A DNA stretch of 64,000 nt from Candidatus Baltobacteraceae bacterium (GCA_036489885.1 DASXEW010000003.1:1550001-1614000), one strand, 5' to 3'; counted from the first letter of the stretch, positions 40,404 through 49,819 are shown. Translations and numbers: made by a program. The notes: generated by a model from the letters alone, not told the origin.

Positions 40404-41750
40404 TTATGCTCCCAACCACACAAATCGCGCGACAAGCAAGACCGCAACTGCGTATAGCAGCGGGTGCACGACCTTGCCACGGCCGCTGAAGAGCATGATC
40501 GCAGCGTAGCTGATCACGCCGAAACTCACGCCGTTTGCGATCGAGAACGTCAGCGGCATGGTGATGATCGTCAGGAACGTCGGAATCGAGGCCGCGGGAT
40601 CGGCCCACTCGATGCGCACTAGCCCTTCGAACATCAGCGCACCGACCACGATCAATGCCGGCGCGGTTGCTGCAGCCGGAATCGCCGACGCGATCGGCCA
40701 GAACACCATCGACAGCACGAAGAGCGCGGCGACCGTTACCGCAGTCAATCCCGTGCGGCCACCTTCGCCGATGCCGCTTGCGCTTTCGATGTACGCCGTC
40801 GTTGTGCTCGTGCCGAGCGCAGCGCCGATCATCGCCGCGATGCCGTCGCACGCAAACGTACGCCGTGCGCGCGGAAGATCGCCGTTCTCCGTCATGACGC
40901 CGGCGCGGTTTGCGAGCGCGACGAGCGTTCCGGTTGCGTCGAAGAAGTCGACGAAGAAAAACGTGAACACGACCGCAACGATGCCGAGGCCGAGCGCGGC
41001 ATGAATATCGAGCGCGCCGGTTAGTCCCGACGGCACAATTGGAAGCGCGACCAGACCGCTCTGAATCCCGCCGAACGCGACGAGCGTGCCGTGCGGCCCG
41101 GGGTACACCGGCGCGTGCGTGACGATCCCAAGCACGGTCGTAACCAGGATACCAATCAGGATCGCGCCCGGGATGCGCAACACGAACAGCACTGCCGTCA
41201 GAATGAAGCCGAAGATTGCGAGCAGCGCCGGCGCGGCGAGTATGGATCCTGCGGTGACGAACGTTGCCGGATTCGAAACGACGAGACCGGCATTTTTCAA
41301 GCCGAGAAATGCCAGGAAGATGCCGATACCGGCCGTGAGCGCGAATTTGAGATCGCGTGGAATCGCCGCCACGATGGCTTGGCGTGCGCCGATAGCGGAG
41401 AGCACGACGAAGCACGCACCCGAGATGAACACGGCGCCAAGCGCGGTCTCCCACGGAATTTTTTGTCCGAGCACGACCGTGTACGTGAAGTAGGCGTTGA
41501 GGCCCATGCCGGGCGCCTGCGCGAAGGGATAGCGCGCGACGATCCCCATCAGCAGCGAACCCGCGGCAGCGGCCAGCGCAGTGACGACGAGCAGCTTCGC
41601 AAAGCCGTTCGGGATCTGGATCGCGTTGCTGAGCACGGCCGGATTCACGAGGAGGACGTACGACATCGTCAAGAACGTCGTCAGTCCGGCGCGCAGCTCG
41701 CGCGGAATCGTTGAACCCGAAGCGCTGATTCCAAAATACCGGTCGATCAT
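40404..41750 (-). CDS. NCS2 (AzgA-type) purine permease
   Basis: A 448-aa membrane protein of the AzgA-like guanine/hypoxanthine permease group of the NCS2/UraA superfamily, with fourteen helices. Landmarks are AGLTTFLTMSYVLLVNPAVL, the APGMGLNAYFTYTVVLG half-helix and FFFVDFFDATGTLVALANRA. It takes up purine bases with protons. It sits alone, with the tRNA downstream; the start codon is at the ATG at 41750. A purine-related riboswitch was looked for in the leader and is not visible. Confidence 0.88.
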   Translation of the reverse strand: MIDRYFGISASGSTIPRELRAGLTTFLTMSYVLLVNPAVLSNAIQIPNGFAKLLVVTALAAAAGSLLMGIVARYPFAQAPGMGLNAYFTYTVVLGQKIPWETALGAVFISGACFVVLSAIGARQAIVAAIPRDLKFALTAGIGIFLAFLGLKNAGLVVSNPATFVTAGSILAAPALLAIFGFILTAVLFVLRIPGAILIGILVTTVLGIVTHAPVYPGPHGTLVAFGGIQSGLVALPIVPSGLTGALDIHAALGLGIVAVVFTFFFVDFFDATGTLVALANRAGVMTENGDLPRARRTFACDGIAAMIGAALGTSTTTAYIESASGIGEGGRTGLTAVTVAALFVLSMVFWPIASAIPAAATAPALIVVGALMFEGLVRIEWADPAASIPTFLTIITMPLTFSIANGVSFGVISYAAIMLFSGRGKVVHPLLYAVAVLLVARFVWLGA

Positions 41751-41818
41751 TCGAGCGCTACGTGCTGCGCACGCTTCCTTGCTCCTTCAAATTTACTCGT
41801 AATGGGAAAGAAGCGCGT

Positions 41819-42151
41819 ATGAGAGCTACCTGGAAACCATACGAACGTCACGGCCGTCTGACGAAGCAGAGCGATCTTCCGGACAGCGTTTTCGCGTTTC
41901 CGAAACAACGAAAAGAACCGCTGACCGATGCACGGCATGTGCGCAATGCGGTTGCGCGCTTCGATCAAGTCGAAGGCGTCAGCAAGGCCGATCGTGAGCT
42001 TGCGTTTGCGAACATCAAGCGTGCGGCCCGATACTACGATATCGATCTTTCCGAAGATTCGGCTAAAGATCTTCCGCCGCGACCGCAGCCCGGACGCAAG
42101 AAAGCCGCGAAGAAAGCCGCCGCGACGCGCAAGCGGAAGAAGGCGCGCTAA
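41819..42151 (+). CDS. small basic protein with Lys/Ala-rich tail
   Basis: A 110-aa protein. Residues 1-80 (MRATWKPYERHGRLTKQSDL, then PDSVFAFPKQRKEPLTDARH) resemble a DUF6582-like small domain seen in phage-related and DNA-associated proteins. The last 25 residues are rich in Lys, Arg and Ala, like histone H1 tails, and may bind DNA. The ATG at 41819 follows AAGAAG. It overlaps the convergent threonylcarbamoyl-AMP synthase gene by 4 bp. Confidence 0.6.
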   Translation: MRATWKPYERHGRLTKQSDLPDSVFAFPKQRKEPLTDARHVRNAVARFDQVEGVSKADRELAFANIKRAARYYDIDLSEDSAKDLPPRPQPGRKKAAKKAAATRKRKKAR

Positions 42152-43050
42152 CGCTTGGGTGAAGCTGCGCGACGCAAGCGGTCGCGTAGTGCTACGCCGA
42201 GGCCTTCGTTCGCGGGGAGGACGACGACGATCGCATCGGCGCCCTCGCGATCCGCTGCGCGCAAACGTTCGTAAAGATCACGCGCCAACGCGTGGATCTC
42301 GGCCGAGCCGATGAGGATGACGCGTTTCCCTTGCGCTTTGAGGGCGGTTGCGAGGCCTTCGGCGACCGCGTCGTTCTCGGCAAGCTCGATGCGTGCGCGC
42401 GGCGCGTAGTGCGAGGGCAAACTCCCGGGAACGCGCACGTCGCTTCCGCCTTCAAGCAGCGGCGCACCGATGGCTTCCGCGAGAACCTCGCGCGTAATAC
42501 CGCCAGGGCGCAAGATTGCGGGCGCGCCGTGTGCGAGATCGACGATCGTCGACTCGACGCCGATCGTCGCCGGTCCGCCGTCGACGACGAGATCGACTGC
42601 ATCGCCGAGATCGGCGATGACATGCTCGGCACGCGTCGCGCTAACCGAGCCGAAACGATTTGCCGACGGTGCGACGACGCCCCGACCGAACGCGCGTAAG
42701 ATCTCCTGCGCCATCGGATGCGAGGGCGCGCGCAATGCAACCGTGTCTTGCGAGCCGGTTACGAGATCGCTCGCGCGCGGCGAGCGCGACAGCACGAGGG
42801 TCAGCGGTCCTGGCCAGAAACGTTCAGCGAGCTTTTGCGCAACGTCCGGAACATAGCGTGCCCAAAGCGGGATTTGCGCCGCATCGGCGAGGTGCACGAT
42901 CACGGGATGTCCGATCGGACGTCCTTTGATCTCGAACACGCGCCGCACCGCATCTTCGCTTTCGGCGTCGGCGCCTAACCCGTAGACGGTTTCGGTCGGA
43001 AACGCGACGACGCCGCCCTCGCGCAATATCGCGACGGCGCGTTCAATCAA
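42148..43050 (-). CDS. threonylcarbamoyl-AMP synthase (Sua5/YwlC type)
   Basis: A 300-aa enzyme that makes threonylcarbamoyl-AMP for the t6A37 tRNA modification. The YrdC domain (GGVVAFPTETVYGLGADAES; KGRPIGHPVIVH; APSANRFGSVSATRAEHV) is followed by a linker containing LPSHYAPRARI and a C-terminal Sua5 domain (VILIGSAEIHALARDLYERL), so it is the two-domain type. No ATG fits the N-terminus; TTG at 43050 (MIERAVAILREGG) overlaps the SerS stop by 8 bp. Two translation-fidelity genes are thus coupled. Confidence 0.85.
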   Translation of the reverse strand: MIERAVAILREGGVVAFPTETVYGLGADAESEDAVRRVFEIKGRPIGHPVIVHLADAAQIPLWARYVPDVAQKLAERFWPGPLTLVLSRSPRASDLVTGSQDTVALRAPSHPMAQEILRAFGRGVVAPSANRFGSVSATRAEHVIADLGDAVDLVVDGGPATIGVESTIVDLAHGAPAILRPGGITREVLAEAIGAPLLEGGSDVRVPGSLPSHYAPRARIELAENDAVAEGLATALKAQGKRVILIGSAEIHALARDLYERLRAADREGADAIVVVLPANEGLGVALRDRLRRAASPKR

Positions 43051-44308
43051 TCGTCTTGAAACCCGTGTATTTGACGAGGGCCTCGGGAACGCGCACGGTT
43101 CCGTCTGCTTGCTGATAGTTCTCGAGAATCGAGAGCAACGTGCGTCCGACCGCGAGCCCCGAACCATTGAGCGTATGCACGAACTCCGGCTTTGCCTTCG
43201 CATCGCGACGGAAGCGAATGTTCGCGCGGCGCGCTTGGAAATCGGTACACAGCGAACAGGAGCTGATCTCGCGGTACATCTCTTGCGACGGTACCCACAC
43301 CTCGAGATCGTAGGTCTTTGCAGCGTTGAAGCCGGTGTCACCGGCGCACAGCAGCATCACGCGATGCGGCAGTTCGAGGTCTTGCAGCAAGGCTTCCGCA
43401 TCGGCGGTAAGACGTTCGAGATTCGCGAGGCCATCTTCGGGCGTGCACAGTCGCACCATTTCGACTTTTTCGAACTGGTGCAGACGCACCATGCCGCGCG
43501 TATCTTTTCCGGCTGCGCCGGCCTCTTTGCGAAAGCAGGGCGAGTACGCCGTGTAGCGCGCGGGAAGCTGATCGATCGTAAGAATCTCTTCGCGATGCAA
43601 CGCCGTGAGCGGAACTTCTGACGTCGGAATCAGAAACAAATCCGCGTCGGGATCGCTGAACATCGCATCCGAGAATTTCGAAAGCTGGCCGGTCGACCAC
43701 ATCGTGTCCCGTGAAACGAGAAACGGCGGCACGACTTCGGTGTAACCCGCGCCGGCAGAACGATCCAAAAAGAAATTGATGAGCGCGCGCGAGAGCTGCG
43801 CGCCCTTACCGCGCAGCACGACGAACCGGCTTCCCGAAAGTTTTGCGGCGCGTTCGAAATCGAGAATCCCGAGTGCTTCCCCCAGCTCGTAATGGGGCTT
43901 CGGTTGGAATGGAAAGTCTGCGGGCTTGCCCCAGCTGCGAACCTCGACGTTGTCATCGGCCCCTGTGCCGTCGGGGACGCTCGGGTCGGGGATGTTCGGA
44001 ACATCCGTAAGCAGTTCGTTCAGGCGTTCTTCGACGATGGGGACGCGTGCGTTCGCCTCCGCGATCTGCTCGTCGAGCGCGGCGATCGCGGGTTTGAGGC
44101 GCGCCGCTTCGGCGGCGCGGTCGGAGGCACGCGAAATCTGCTGGGTCAGGCCGTTTTTCTCGGCCTTGAGGCGTTCGGCGTCTGTGAGCGCCGCGCGCCG
44201 CTCGACGTCGAGCGCCAGGACGCGATCGACGAATGAAGCGTCGCCCTTCCGCGCCGCTGCACGGCGGACGCCTTCAGGGTCGCGACGGATAAGAGCGATA
44301 TCGAGCAG
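43043..44308 (-). CDS. serS: seryl-tRNA synthetase, probable CTG start
   Basis: A 421-aa class II aminoacyl-tRNA synthetase that charges tRNA-Ser. The N-terminal coiled-coil tRNA-binding arm (ERLKAEKNGLTQQISRASDR) and the catalytic domain, motif 2 (YSPCFRKEAGAAGKDTRGMV) and motif 3 (NGSGLAVGRTLLSILENYQQ), are complete. The frame is open to a TAG near 44340, but there is no ATG, GTG or TTG until the GTG at 43819, inside the catalytic part. The conserved start LDIALIRRDPEGVR therefore needs a CTG at 44308. The divergent moeA start is only 12 bases away. A tRNA-Ser gene lies 2.7 kb away. Confidence 0.93.
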   Translation of the reverse strand: MLDIALIRRDPEGVRRAAARKGDASFVDRVLALDVERRAALTDAERLKAEKNGLTQQISRASDRAAEAARLKPAIAALDEQIAEANARVPIVEERLNELLTDVPNIPDPSVPDGTGADDNVEVRSWGKPADFPFQPKPHYELGEALGILDFERAAKLSGSRFVVLRGKGAQLSRALINFFLDRSAGAGYTEVVPPFLVSRDTMWSTGQLSKFSDAMFSDPDADLFLIPTSEVPLTALHREEILTIDQLPARYTAYSPCFRKEAGAAGKDTRGMVRLHQFEKVEMVRLCTPEDGLANLERLTADAEALLQDLELPHRVMLLCAGDTGFNAAKTYDLEVWVPSQEMYREISSCSLCTDFQARRANIRFRRDAKAKPEFVHTLNGSGLAVGRTLLSILENYQQADGTVRVPEALVKYTGFKTID

Positions 44309-44320
44309 AACCGGCCCGTT

Positions 44321-45577
44321 ATGCGTGCACCAGGAGCGCTCCTACCCGGGCAAACCTTCGACCCGTCGGCACTTCTCGCGCCGGCGCAAGCGATTCTGGC
44401 CTACCGCTCGCGCGTTGCGCTGGCGCCGCTCGGCATTGAGCGCGTCCCCCTGGATGCCTCATTCGACCGGATTCTGGCGCAGGATGCTGCAGCCGATGGC
44501 CGTTATCCATCGCATCCGCGTTCGACGATGGACGGCTTCGTCGTGAGATCTCAAGACGGTCTCGGCGAGCGACGCATCGTCGGCGAGATCCGCATGGGAC
44601 AGGCGCCGCCCGCCAGCCTCGGAGTGGGCGAGACGATGCGCATCCCGACCGGTGGTGCGGTCCCCGACGGCGCGGACGCGGTCATTCCGGTTGAAGATAC
44701 GGAAGAACGCGATGGCGTGATGCTGCCGCGCGAAATGCCCGTTCCGGGCGACGCGATCACCCCGGCCGGTGAGGACATGGAGCCCGGCGATCTCGTGCTT
44801 GCGGCCGGACGCCGCATCGATGGATCGGCGATGAGCGTGCTCGCAACGCTGGGCTTCAGCGAGGTCCCCGTTTTCCGCCGGCCGCGTTTCGCGATTATCT
44901 CGACCGGCGACGAGCTCGTCGATCCGTCGCAGAAACCGGGCGTGGGACAGGTCCGCGATTCGAATCGTTACGCGTTAGCCGGCGCACTGCGTGAGCTCGG
45001 CGTCGAGCCGATTCACATCCCGCGCGCAAGCGACGAGCCCGGGCAAACCGAAGATGCAATTCGAGGCGGGCTCGAGGTTGCGGACGGCGTTCTTTTGACC
45101 GGAGGTTCCTCGGTTGGCGTTCGCGATTTGGTGCCGCGTGTGGTCGATCGTCTGGGTGAACCCGGCGTCGTCGTGCACGGCTTGCGCGTTCGTCCCGGCA
45201 AACCGACGGTGCTTGGGGCAATCGGTGCGAAGCCGGTGATCGGTCTTCCGGGAAATCCGACGTCCGCCATGATGATTTTTCGCACGATTGCGGCCCCGAT
45301 TTTGCGCGGAATGACGGGTGAGGTGCTGCGTCCGTCAGCGAAGGCTTTCGCGCGTGCAGGAAGTGATTTCAAAGGAAGAGCGGGTTGGACGTGGTTTATC
45401 CCGGTCGTCGTGACGGCCGAAGGCCCGAATCGCACGGTCTCATCCCTTGGCATACATTCTTCGCATACGAGCTTGCTTGCGCGAGCCAACGGATTCGTCG
45501 TGCTCCCGGAAGATCGCCCGAATGTTGCACAAGGCGAGCAAATCGAGGTGCATACTCTCAGCGGCGGGGAAATCTAG
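44321..45577 (+). CDS. moeA: molybdopterin molybdotransferase
   Basis: A 418-aa MoeA, which inserts molybdate into adenylylated molybdopterin to form molybdenum cofactor. Conserved pieces: RSTMDGFVVRS, IPTGGAVPDGADAVIPVEDT, STGDELVDP, GQVRDSNRY, LTGGSSVGVRDLVP, VRPGKPTVLG and LPGNPTSAMM. Length matches the family. The ATG at 44321 lies beside the divergent serS start, with no clear ribosome site, so a later start is possible. No molybdoenzyme gene is visible in the window. Confidence 0.92.
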   Translation: MRAPGALLPGQTFDPSALLAPAQAILAYRSRVALAPLGIERVPLDASFDRILAQDAAADGRYPSHPRSTMDGFVVRSQDGLGERRIVGEIRMGQAPPASLGVGETMRIPTGGAVPDGADAVIPVEDTEERDGVMLPREMPVPGDAITPAGEDMEPGDLVLAAGRRIDGSAMSVLATLGFSEVPVFRRPRFAIISTGDELVDPSQKPGVGQVRDSNRYALAGALRELGVEPIHIPRASDEPGQTEDAIRGGLEVADGVLLTGGSSVGVRDLVPRVVDRLGEPGVVVHGLRVRPGKPTVLGAIGAKPVIGLPGNPTSAMMIFRTIAAPILRGMTGEVLRPSAKAFARAGSDFKGRAGWTWFIPVVVTAEGPNRTVSSLGIHSSHTSLLARANGFVVLPEDRPNVAQGEQIEVHTLSGGEI

Positions 45578-45582
45578 TTGGC

Positions 45583-46146
45583 ATGCGTCTTCGACTAACA
45601 CTCTGCACGGGTGCGATGCTGCTTCTTGCGAGCGGCTGCGTGCATTCTTCGAACACCGGCGTCACGATCACGTCGCCGACGGTCCCGCCCAATGCGACCC
45701 AAACGCTCAAGGACGGCTTGCTTGCAGCGAAGATTCGTGCGGAAGTCGTCTCCGTCGACGTCGATGCGGCGACGCATTTGGGCGTACACGTCCACAACGG
45801 CGATGTGTCGATCACCGGCATCGTGCGCAATTCTACCGAACGTTCGAAGATCGACGTCGCGGTTCGTAAGGCCGGCGGGGTGCAGCAGTTGCACGACGAG
45901 ATTCGTATCGATCCAAAAGCGCAGTCGTTTTCGAGCGGCGATTTCGCGGTGGCCGCGCATGCCGCCGCATCGCTCGCCGCGCAAACCGGTATCAATGCCG
46001 CAAGCATTCGCGTGAGCGCCGAAAACGGCGTGCTCACGTTGCGTGGAAAGGTTCCGTCGCTGTCGATCAAAACGACGGCGGTGGAATCAGTCGAACATTT
46101 GGACGGCGTCAAACGCGTCGTCGACGAACTGCGTGTCGGCAAGTAG
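45583..46146 (+). CDS. BON-domain lipoprotein
   Basis: A 187-aa predicted lipoprotein with a lipobox LLASGC after a basic/hydrophobic leader. Two BON domains follow (VHVHNGDVSITGIVRN, then IRVSAENGVLTLRGKVPS), as in OsmY-like periplasmic proteins that bind phospholipid or stabilise the envelope. The ATG at 45583 lies five bases after the moeA stop. Export and lipidation are inferred from the leader. Confidence 0.8.
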   Translation: MRLRLTLCTGAMLLLASGCVHSSNTGVTITSPTVPPNATQTLKDGLLAAKIRAEVVSVDVDAATHLGVHVHNGDVSITGIVRNSTERSKIDVAVRKAGGVQQLHDEIRIDPKAQSFSSGDFAVAAHAAASLAAQTGINAASIRVSAENGVLTLRGKVPSLSIKTTAVESVEHLDGVKRVVDELRVGK

Positions 46147-46168
46147 AAAAACCCCGTCACCGGCGCCG

Positions 46169-47257
46169 TTGATCGCCGCGGTTCCCAAGACGACGCCGTT
46201 CGTCGCACCGGAAGTTTTGGGCCGGCGCTACGGCCACGCGAAGATGCTCCGGCTAGGCGCGAATGAAAGCGCATTCGGCCCGTCGCCACACGCGATCGCG
46301 GCCATGCGCGAACAGGCGCCGCACAATTCATGGTACGGCGATCCGGAATCCTACGACTTGCGCGTCGCACTCGCAAAGCGGCTCGGCTGCAGCCCCGAGC
46401 ATCTGATGATCGGATCGGGGATCGACGATCTGCACAGCCTGGTCGTGCGCACGTTTTGTGCACCCGGTTCCGTCGCGCTCGAGACGGAAGGCACGTATGC
46501 GACCTTCGCCTATCACGTCGCGGCTAGCGGCGTTCAGCTACGAACGGTGCCGTACCGTAACGACGGTTCGATCGATGTGGAGCAGCTGATCGACGTCGCG
46601 CGTCGCGAGCGCCCGAAGATGATCTATCTCGCCAATCCCGACAATCCGAGTGGAACGTTCATCGAGCCGGATCTCGTCGCCGCCTTGCGCGACGCGCTCT
46701 TGCCGGACCAGGTTCTCGCGCTGGATGAAGCCTACGCGGATTTCGTGCCGCCCGAACGCCTCATGATGCCACTCGTCGATCCGCAAGTCGTGCGCATGCG
46801 GACGTTTTCAAAAGCGTATGGACTCGCGGGTGCGCGTGTCGGCTACGCGGTCTGCGATCCCGCGATCGCTCAAACGTTCCAGAACATTCGCCAGCACTTC
46901 GGTGTGAATCGCAACGGACAGATCGCCGCGCTCGCATCGCTCGACGACGACGAGTTCATTCGCAGCGTCGTTGCCGAGGTCGAGCGCGGACGCGAAGAAT
47001 ACTACGCGCTGGCTGTGCGCCACGGTCTGCGCAGCGTCCCCTCCCTCACGAATTTCGTCTGCATCGAGATCGGCACCAAGGCCGAAGCCGATGCATTTCT
47101 CGAGGAGATGCTCCGGCGCGGCGTGTTCCTGCGCAAACCGAGCGCTCCGCCGCTCGACGGTTACGTGCGCGTTACGGTCGGCACGGCGGAAGAACGCCGC
47201 CGTTTCGCCGAGATTTTTGCCGAAGCGCTGGCCTCGATGCCGGCGGCGCGCGTCTAG
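46169..47257 (+). CDS. hisC: histidinol-phosphate aminotransferase
   Basis: A 362-aa class I/II PLP aminotransferase of the HisC group. N-terminal RLGANESAFGPSPHAIAAMR, central YLANPDNPSGTF and LALDEAYADF, and the PLP lysine in TFSKAYGLAGARVGYAV are typical. HisC acts in histidine synthesis and sometimes with aromatic keto acids; no other his genes are near, so an aromatic role is possible, with AroH/TyrA 16 kb away. A TTG at 46169 is used since the frame upstream belongs to the BON gene. The next gene overlaps by one base. Confidence 0.85.
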   Translation: MIAAVPKTTPFVAPEVLGRRYGHAKMLRLGANESAFGPSPHAIAAMREQAPHNSWYGDPESYDLRVALAKRLGCSPEHLMIGSGIDDLHSLVVRTFCAPGSVALETEGTYATFAYHVAASGVQLRTVPYRNDGSIDVEQLIDVARRERPKMIYLANPDNPSGTFIEPDLVAALRDALLPDQVLALDEAYADFVPPERLMMPLVDPQVVRMRTFSKAYGLAGARVGYAVCDPAIAQTFQNIRQHFGVNRNGQIAALASLDDDEFIRSVVAEVERGREEYYALAVRHGLRSVPSLTNFVCIEIGTKAEADAFLEEMLRRGVFLRKPSAPPLDGYVRVTVGTAEERRRFAEIFAEALASMPAARV

Positions 47258-47985
47258 TGCGCTACGCAATCGTCACCGACATTCACGGCAACGTCGAAGC
47301 CTTCGACGTTGCGCTCGCGCGGGTTGGAGAAGGCGACGTGCTGTGGTGTCTGGGCGATATCGTCGGCTACGGTCCGAATCCGAACGAATGCGTCGACAAA
47401 GTGCGCGAGCGCGGCGGCGTGACCGTCATGGGCAATCACGATCTCGCCGCGATCGAAAATTTCGGCGTCGAATGGTTCAATTCGGCGGCCCAACAAGCGA
47501 TCAAGTGGACGCAGGGCGTCCTTTCGCCCGAGAACGGCAAGTGGCTGGCGACGCTCGACTACGAACATCGAGAGGCAGATTATCTGCTCGTGCACGGAGC
47601 GCCGCATCCCGACTACTTTGCCTACATCGCCGATAAGGACAGCGCCCGCCGCTCGTTCGAATCGACGGATGCTACGCTGATCTTCATCGGTCACACGCAT
47701 CTCGCCGAGATGTACGCGCTCGCGCCCGACGGTACGATCGCGCACCGGCACTTTCAGTACGGCGGTACCGCGCAGTTCGAAGAAGGCTACCGCTACATCA
47801 TCAACGTCGGGAGCGTCGGGCAGCCACGCGATTTGAATCCGCAAGCCAGCTTCGGCATCTACGATTCGGAAAAGCGCAGCATCGAGGTCATCCGCTTCGA
47901 CTATCCCATAGCTGCTGTGCAAGAGAAGATCGAGTGCGCGCACCTTCCCGAAGTCTTGGCGCGGCGGCTAGGGATGGGCCGTTGA
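47257..47985 (+). CDS. calcineurin-like metallophosphoesterase, intact motifs
   Basis: A 242-aa YfcE-type phosphoesterase. All metal motifs are present: TDIHGN, LGDIVGYGPNPNE, GNHDLAAI near residue 50, and FIGHTHLAEM. It starts with GTG in a one-base overlap with hisC and is followed by an overlapping TPR gene, so it belongs to a hisC-phosphatase-TPR operon. It is the closest relative in this window of the fluoride-linked enzyme at 7840-8574, which has a changed GNHD motif. Confidence 0.85.
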   Translation: MRYAIVTDIHGNVEAFDVALARVGEGDVLWCLGDIVGYGPNPNECVDKVRERGGVTVMGNHDLAAIENFGVEWFNSAAQQAIKWTQGVLSPENGKWLATLDYEHREADYLLVHGAPHPDYFAYIADKDSARRSFESTDATLIFIGHTHLAEMYALAPDGTIAHRHFQYGGTAQFEEGYRYIINVGSVGQPRDLNPQASFGIYDSEKRSIEVIRFDYPIAAVQEKIECAHLPEVLARRLGMGR

Positions 47986-48914
47986 GGGCGCCGACCCTCA
48001 TCGTAACGCTGGCGTTCATCGCGCTTCAATCGCTGGCAGGCGCCGAGCCGGCGCGCAACGACTATGCTAACCGCAAGTTCGCCGCCCAGCTCGACATCGC
48101 GCTGCACGATTTTTATGCGCGCAACTTCGATCAGTCGCAAAAGGAATTCGAAGACGCGCTGAGCCTGGTACCTGACAACACGCTCGCGATCTCGTTCTTG
48201 AATGCATCGGCCGCGCACGTCGGTGGTGGTCTCGAAGCGCTCACGAACCGCGAAGAAGACGCCGTCGGCAAGTCGCCCAAGAATTACTTGGCGCACGTGC
48301 GCCTTGGCTTCTCGTATTTGTTTGCAGCATCGCTTGGTGCGGATCGCAGCCTCGACGCACGCGAGGAGTTCAATACCGCCGTCGGGATCGATCCGAGCGC
48401 GCCAGCAGCCCACATCGGCCTCGGCATCATGCGTGAGAACGAACGCTCGGCGAACCGCGCGAAGGTCGAGTTTCTCGCCGCCATGCGGGCCGATCCGAAC
48501 AACGTGCTGGCGCGCGAGTATCTCGCGGGCATCTATCAGGTCGATCTACGCGAGCCGCAAGAGGGGTTACGCTACGCGGTCGCCGTCCCCAATCTCGTCC
48601 CGAATTACGCCGACATTCAGTTCCATTTGGCCTCGATAATGGTCGATCTCGACGAGTACGCAGCGGCAATCGCATACGCGAAGGCGGGGCTTGCGCTGGA
48701 CCCGGGCCGGGTCGGTGAAGCAGGGCAATACGGCTATACGCTCATCGCGCAGATCTTGCTCAAACAGAAGAAAGTCGCCGACGCGAAGAAATACTTGGAA
48801 GCGGCGGTCGCAAATGATGCCGACGGCGTCTATGCACGCAAGCTTCTCGACAAAATCGCAAAGGGCGACTACGACGACAAATCCAGCGGCAACCCCACCG
48901 AATCCAAGCGCTGA
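47982..48914 (+). CDS. secreted TPR protein
   Basis: A 310-aa protein starting with a TTG in a TTGA overlap with the phosphoesterase stop. A signal peptide (LIVTLAFIALQSLAGAEP) is followed by at least four TPR-like repeats (HDFYARNFDQSQKEFEDALS; NYLAHVRLGFSYLFAASLGA; AQILLKQKKVADAKKYLEAA). It is likely an exported or periplasmic scaffold. No sequence similarity to the other TPR proteins of the window beyond the repeat is evident. Confidence 0.75.
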   Translation: MRAPTLIVTLAFIALQSLAGAEPARNDYANRKFAAQLDIALHDFYARNFDQSQKEFEDALSLVPDNTLAISFLNASAAHVGGGLEALTNREEDAVGKSPKNYLAHVRLGFSYLFAASLGADRSLDAREEFNTAVGIDPSAPAAHIGLGIMRENERSANRAKVEFLAAMRADPNNVLAREYLAGIYQVDLREPQEGLRYAVAVPNLVPNYADIQFHLASIMVDLDEYAAAIAYAKAGLALDPGRVGEAGQYGYTLIAQILLKQKKVADAKKYLEAAVANDADGVYARKLLDKIAKGDYDDKSSGNPTESKR

Positions 48915-49332
48915 GCCCGTCGATGACGGGCACTGCTTTTGTTGCGGCGCCGACAATCCGATCGGACTGCGCTTGCGCTTTCGCATTGAGGGCACGACGG
49001 CGACCTGCGAGACGTCTTTGCCGGCCGTCTATCAAGGTTGGCGCGGCATCGCGCACGGCGGCATCGTCATGGCGCTGATCGACGAAGCTATGGCGTATGC
49101 AGCGGGCGCGGTCGGATGGAAAGGCGTGACTGCCGAGGTTACGACGCGTTTCCGGCACCCCGTCCCGCTCGAAACGCCGTTGCGGCTCGTTGGACGCGTG
49201 ATGTGGGAGCGTCGCAACGTCGTCGGCGTCGAGGCCGAGATCCTCGGCACGGACGGCACCGTTTTAGCCAGCGGCGAGGGAAAGTTCGTCGGCAAAGCGC
49301 GCATCGAACCGGGGACGCTCGGCCGTGCCTAA
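48832..49332 (+). CDS. hotdog-fold PaaI-type thioesterase, start uncertain
   Basis: The conserved part begins at DDGHCFCCGADNPIGLRLRF and continues with AHGGIVMALIDEAMAYAAGA, the hotdog active-site helix of PaaI-type acyl-CoA thioesterases. No ATG, GTG or TTG lies next to this region. The nearest is the ATG at 48832, which would add about 20 low-complexity residues and overlap the TPR gene by 83 bp. A non-standard start closer to 48915 is possible. The acyl substrate is unknown. The SmpB gene overlaps its end by 8 bp. Confidence 0.8.
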   Translation: MHASFSTKSQRATTTTNPAATPPNPSAEPVDDGHCFCCGADNPIGLRLRFRIEGTTATCETSLPAVYQGWRGIAHGGIVMALIDEAMAYAAGAVGWKGVTAEVTTRFRHPVPLETPLRLVGRVMWERRNVVGVEAEILGTDGTVLASGEGKFVGKARIEPGTLGRA

Positions 49333-49819
49333 GATGCGCATCGCGCGTACCGAGAAACGGGCGCAAGAGAAAGCCGCGAACGAGCCGGCACTCGACAATC
49401 GGCGCGCGCGTCACGAATTCGAGATTCTCGAGTCGCTCGAAGCTGGATTGGCGTTGACCGGGACGGAGATCAAGAGCATTCGCACGGGCGGTGTCAGCCT
49501 CAATGAAGCTTTTGCTCGCGTCCGTAATGGCGAGCTGTGGCTCGTTAACATGTACATCCCGCCGTATAAAACGGCGAGCGCGTTCTCCGCGCACGATCCG
49601 CGCCGTTCGCGAAAATTGCTCGTTCACAAATCGCAACTCGAACGGCTCGCTTCTCGCAGCGCCGAGAAGGGATTGACGATCGTTCCACTTCGGCTCTACT
49701 TTACGCGCGGTAAAGCCAAAGTCGAAATCGGCCTCGCCAAGGGCAAGAAGCTCTACGACAAGCGCAAGTCGATTCAAGACCGTGAGATGAAGCGCGAGCT
49801 CGCACGGGTAACTCGATGA
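49325..49819 (+). CDS. smpB: SsrA-binding protein SmpB
   Basis: A 164-aa tmRNA partner of the trans-translation system that rescues stalled ribosomes. The core ARHEFEILESLEAGLALTGT, then EIKSIRTGGVSLNEAFARV, and the C-terminal tail GLAKGKKLYDKRKSIQDREM are typical. A longer N-terminal basic extension (about 20 residues) is present. The GTG at 49325 overlaps the thioesterase gene. No ssrA gene is visible in the window. Confidence 0.93.
   Translation: MPKMRIARTEKRAQEKAANEPALDNRRARHEFEILESLEAGLALTGTEIKSIRTGGVSLNEAFARVRNGELWLVNMYIPPYKTASAFSAHDPRRSRKLLVHKSQLERLASRSAEKGLTIVPLRLYFTRGKAKVEIGLAKGKKLYDKRKSIQDREMKRELARVTR

Noticed and set aside
40404-41819. A purine riboswitch in front of the NCS2 permease
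   Set aside because: The short leader upstream of 41750 shows none of the conserved purine-aptamer loops.
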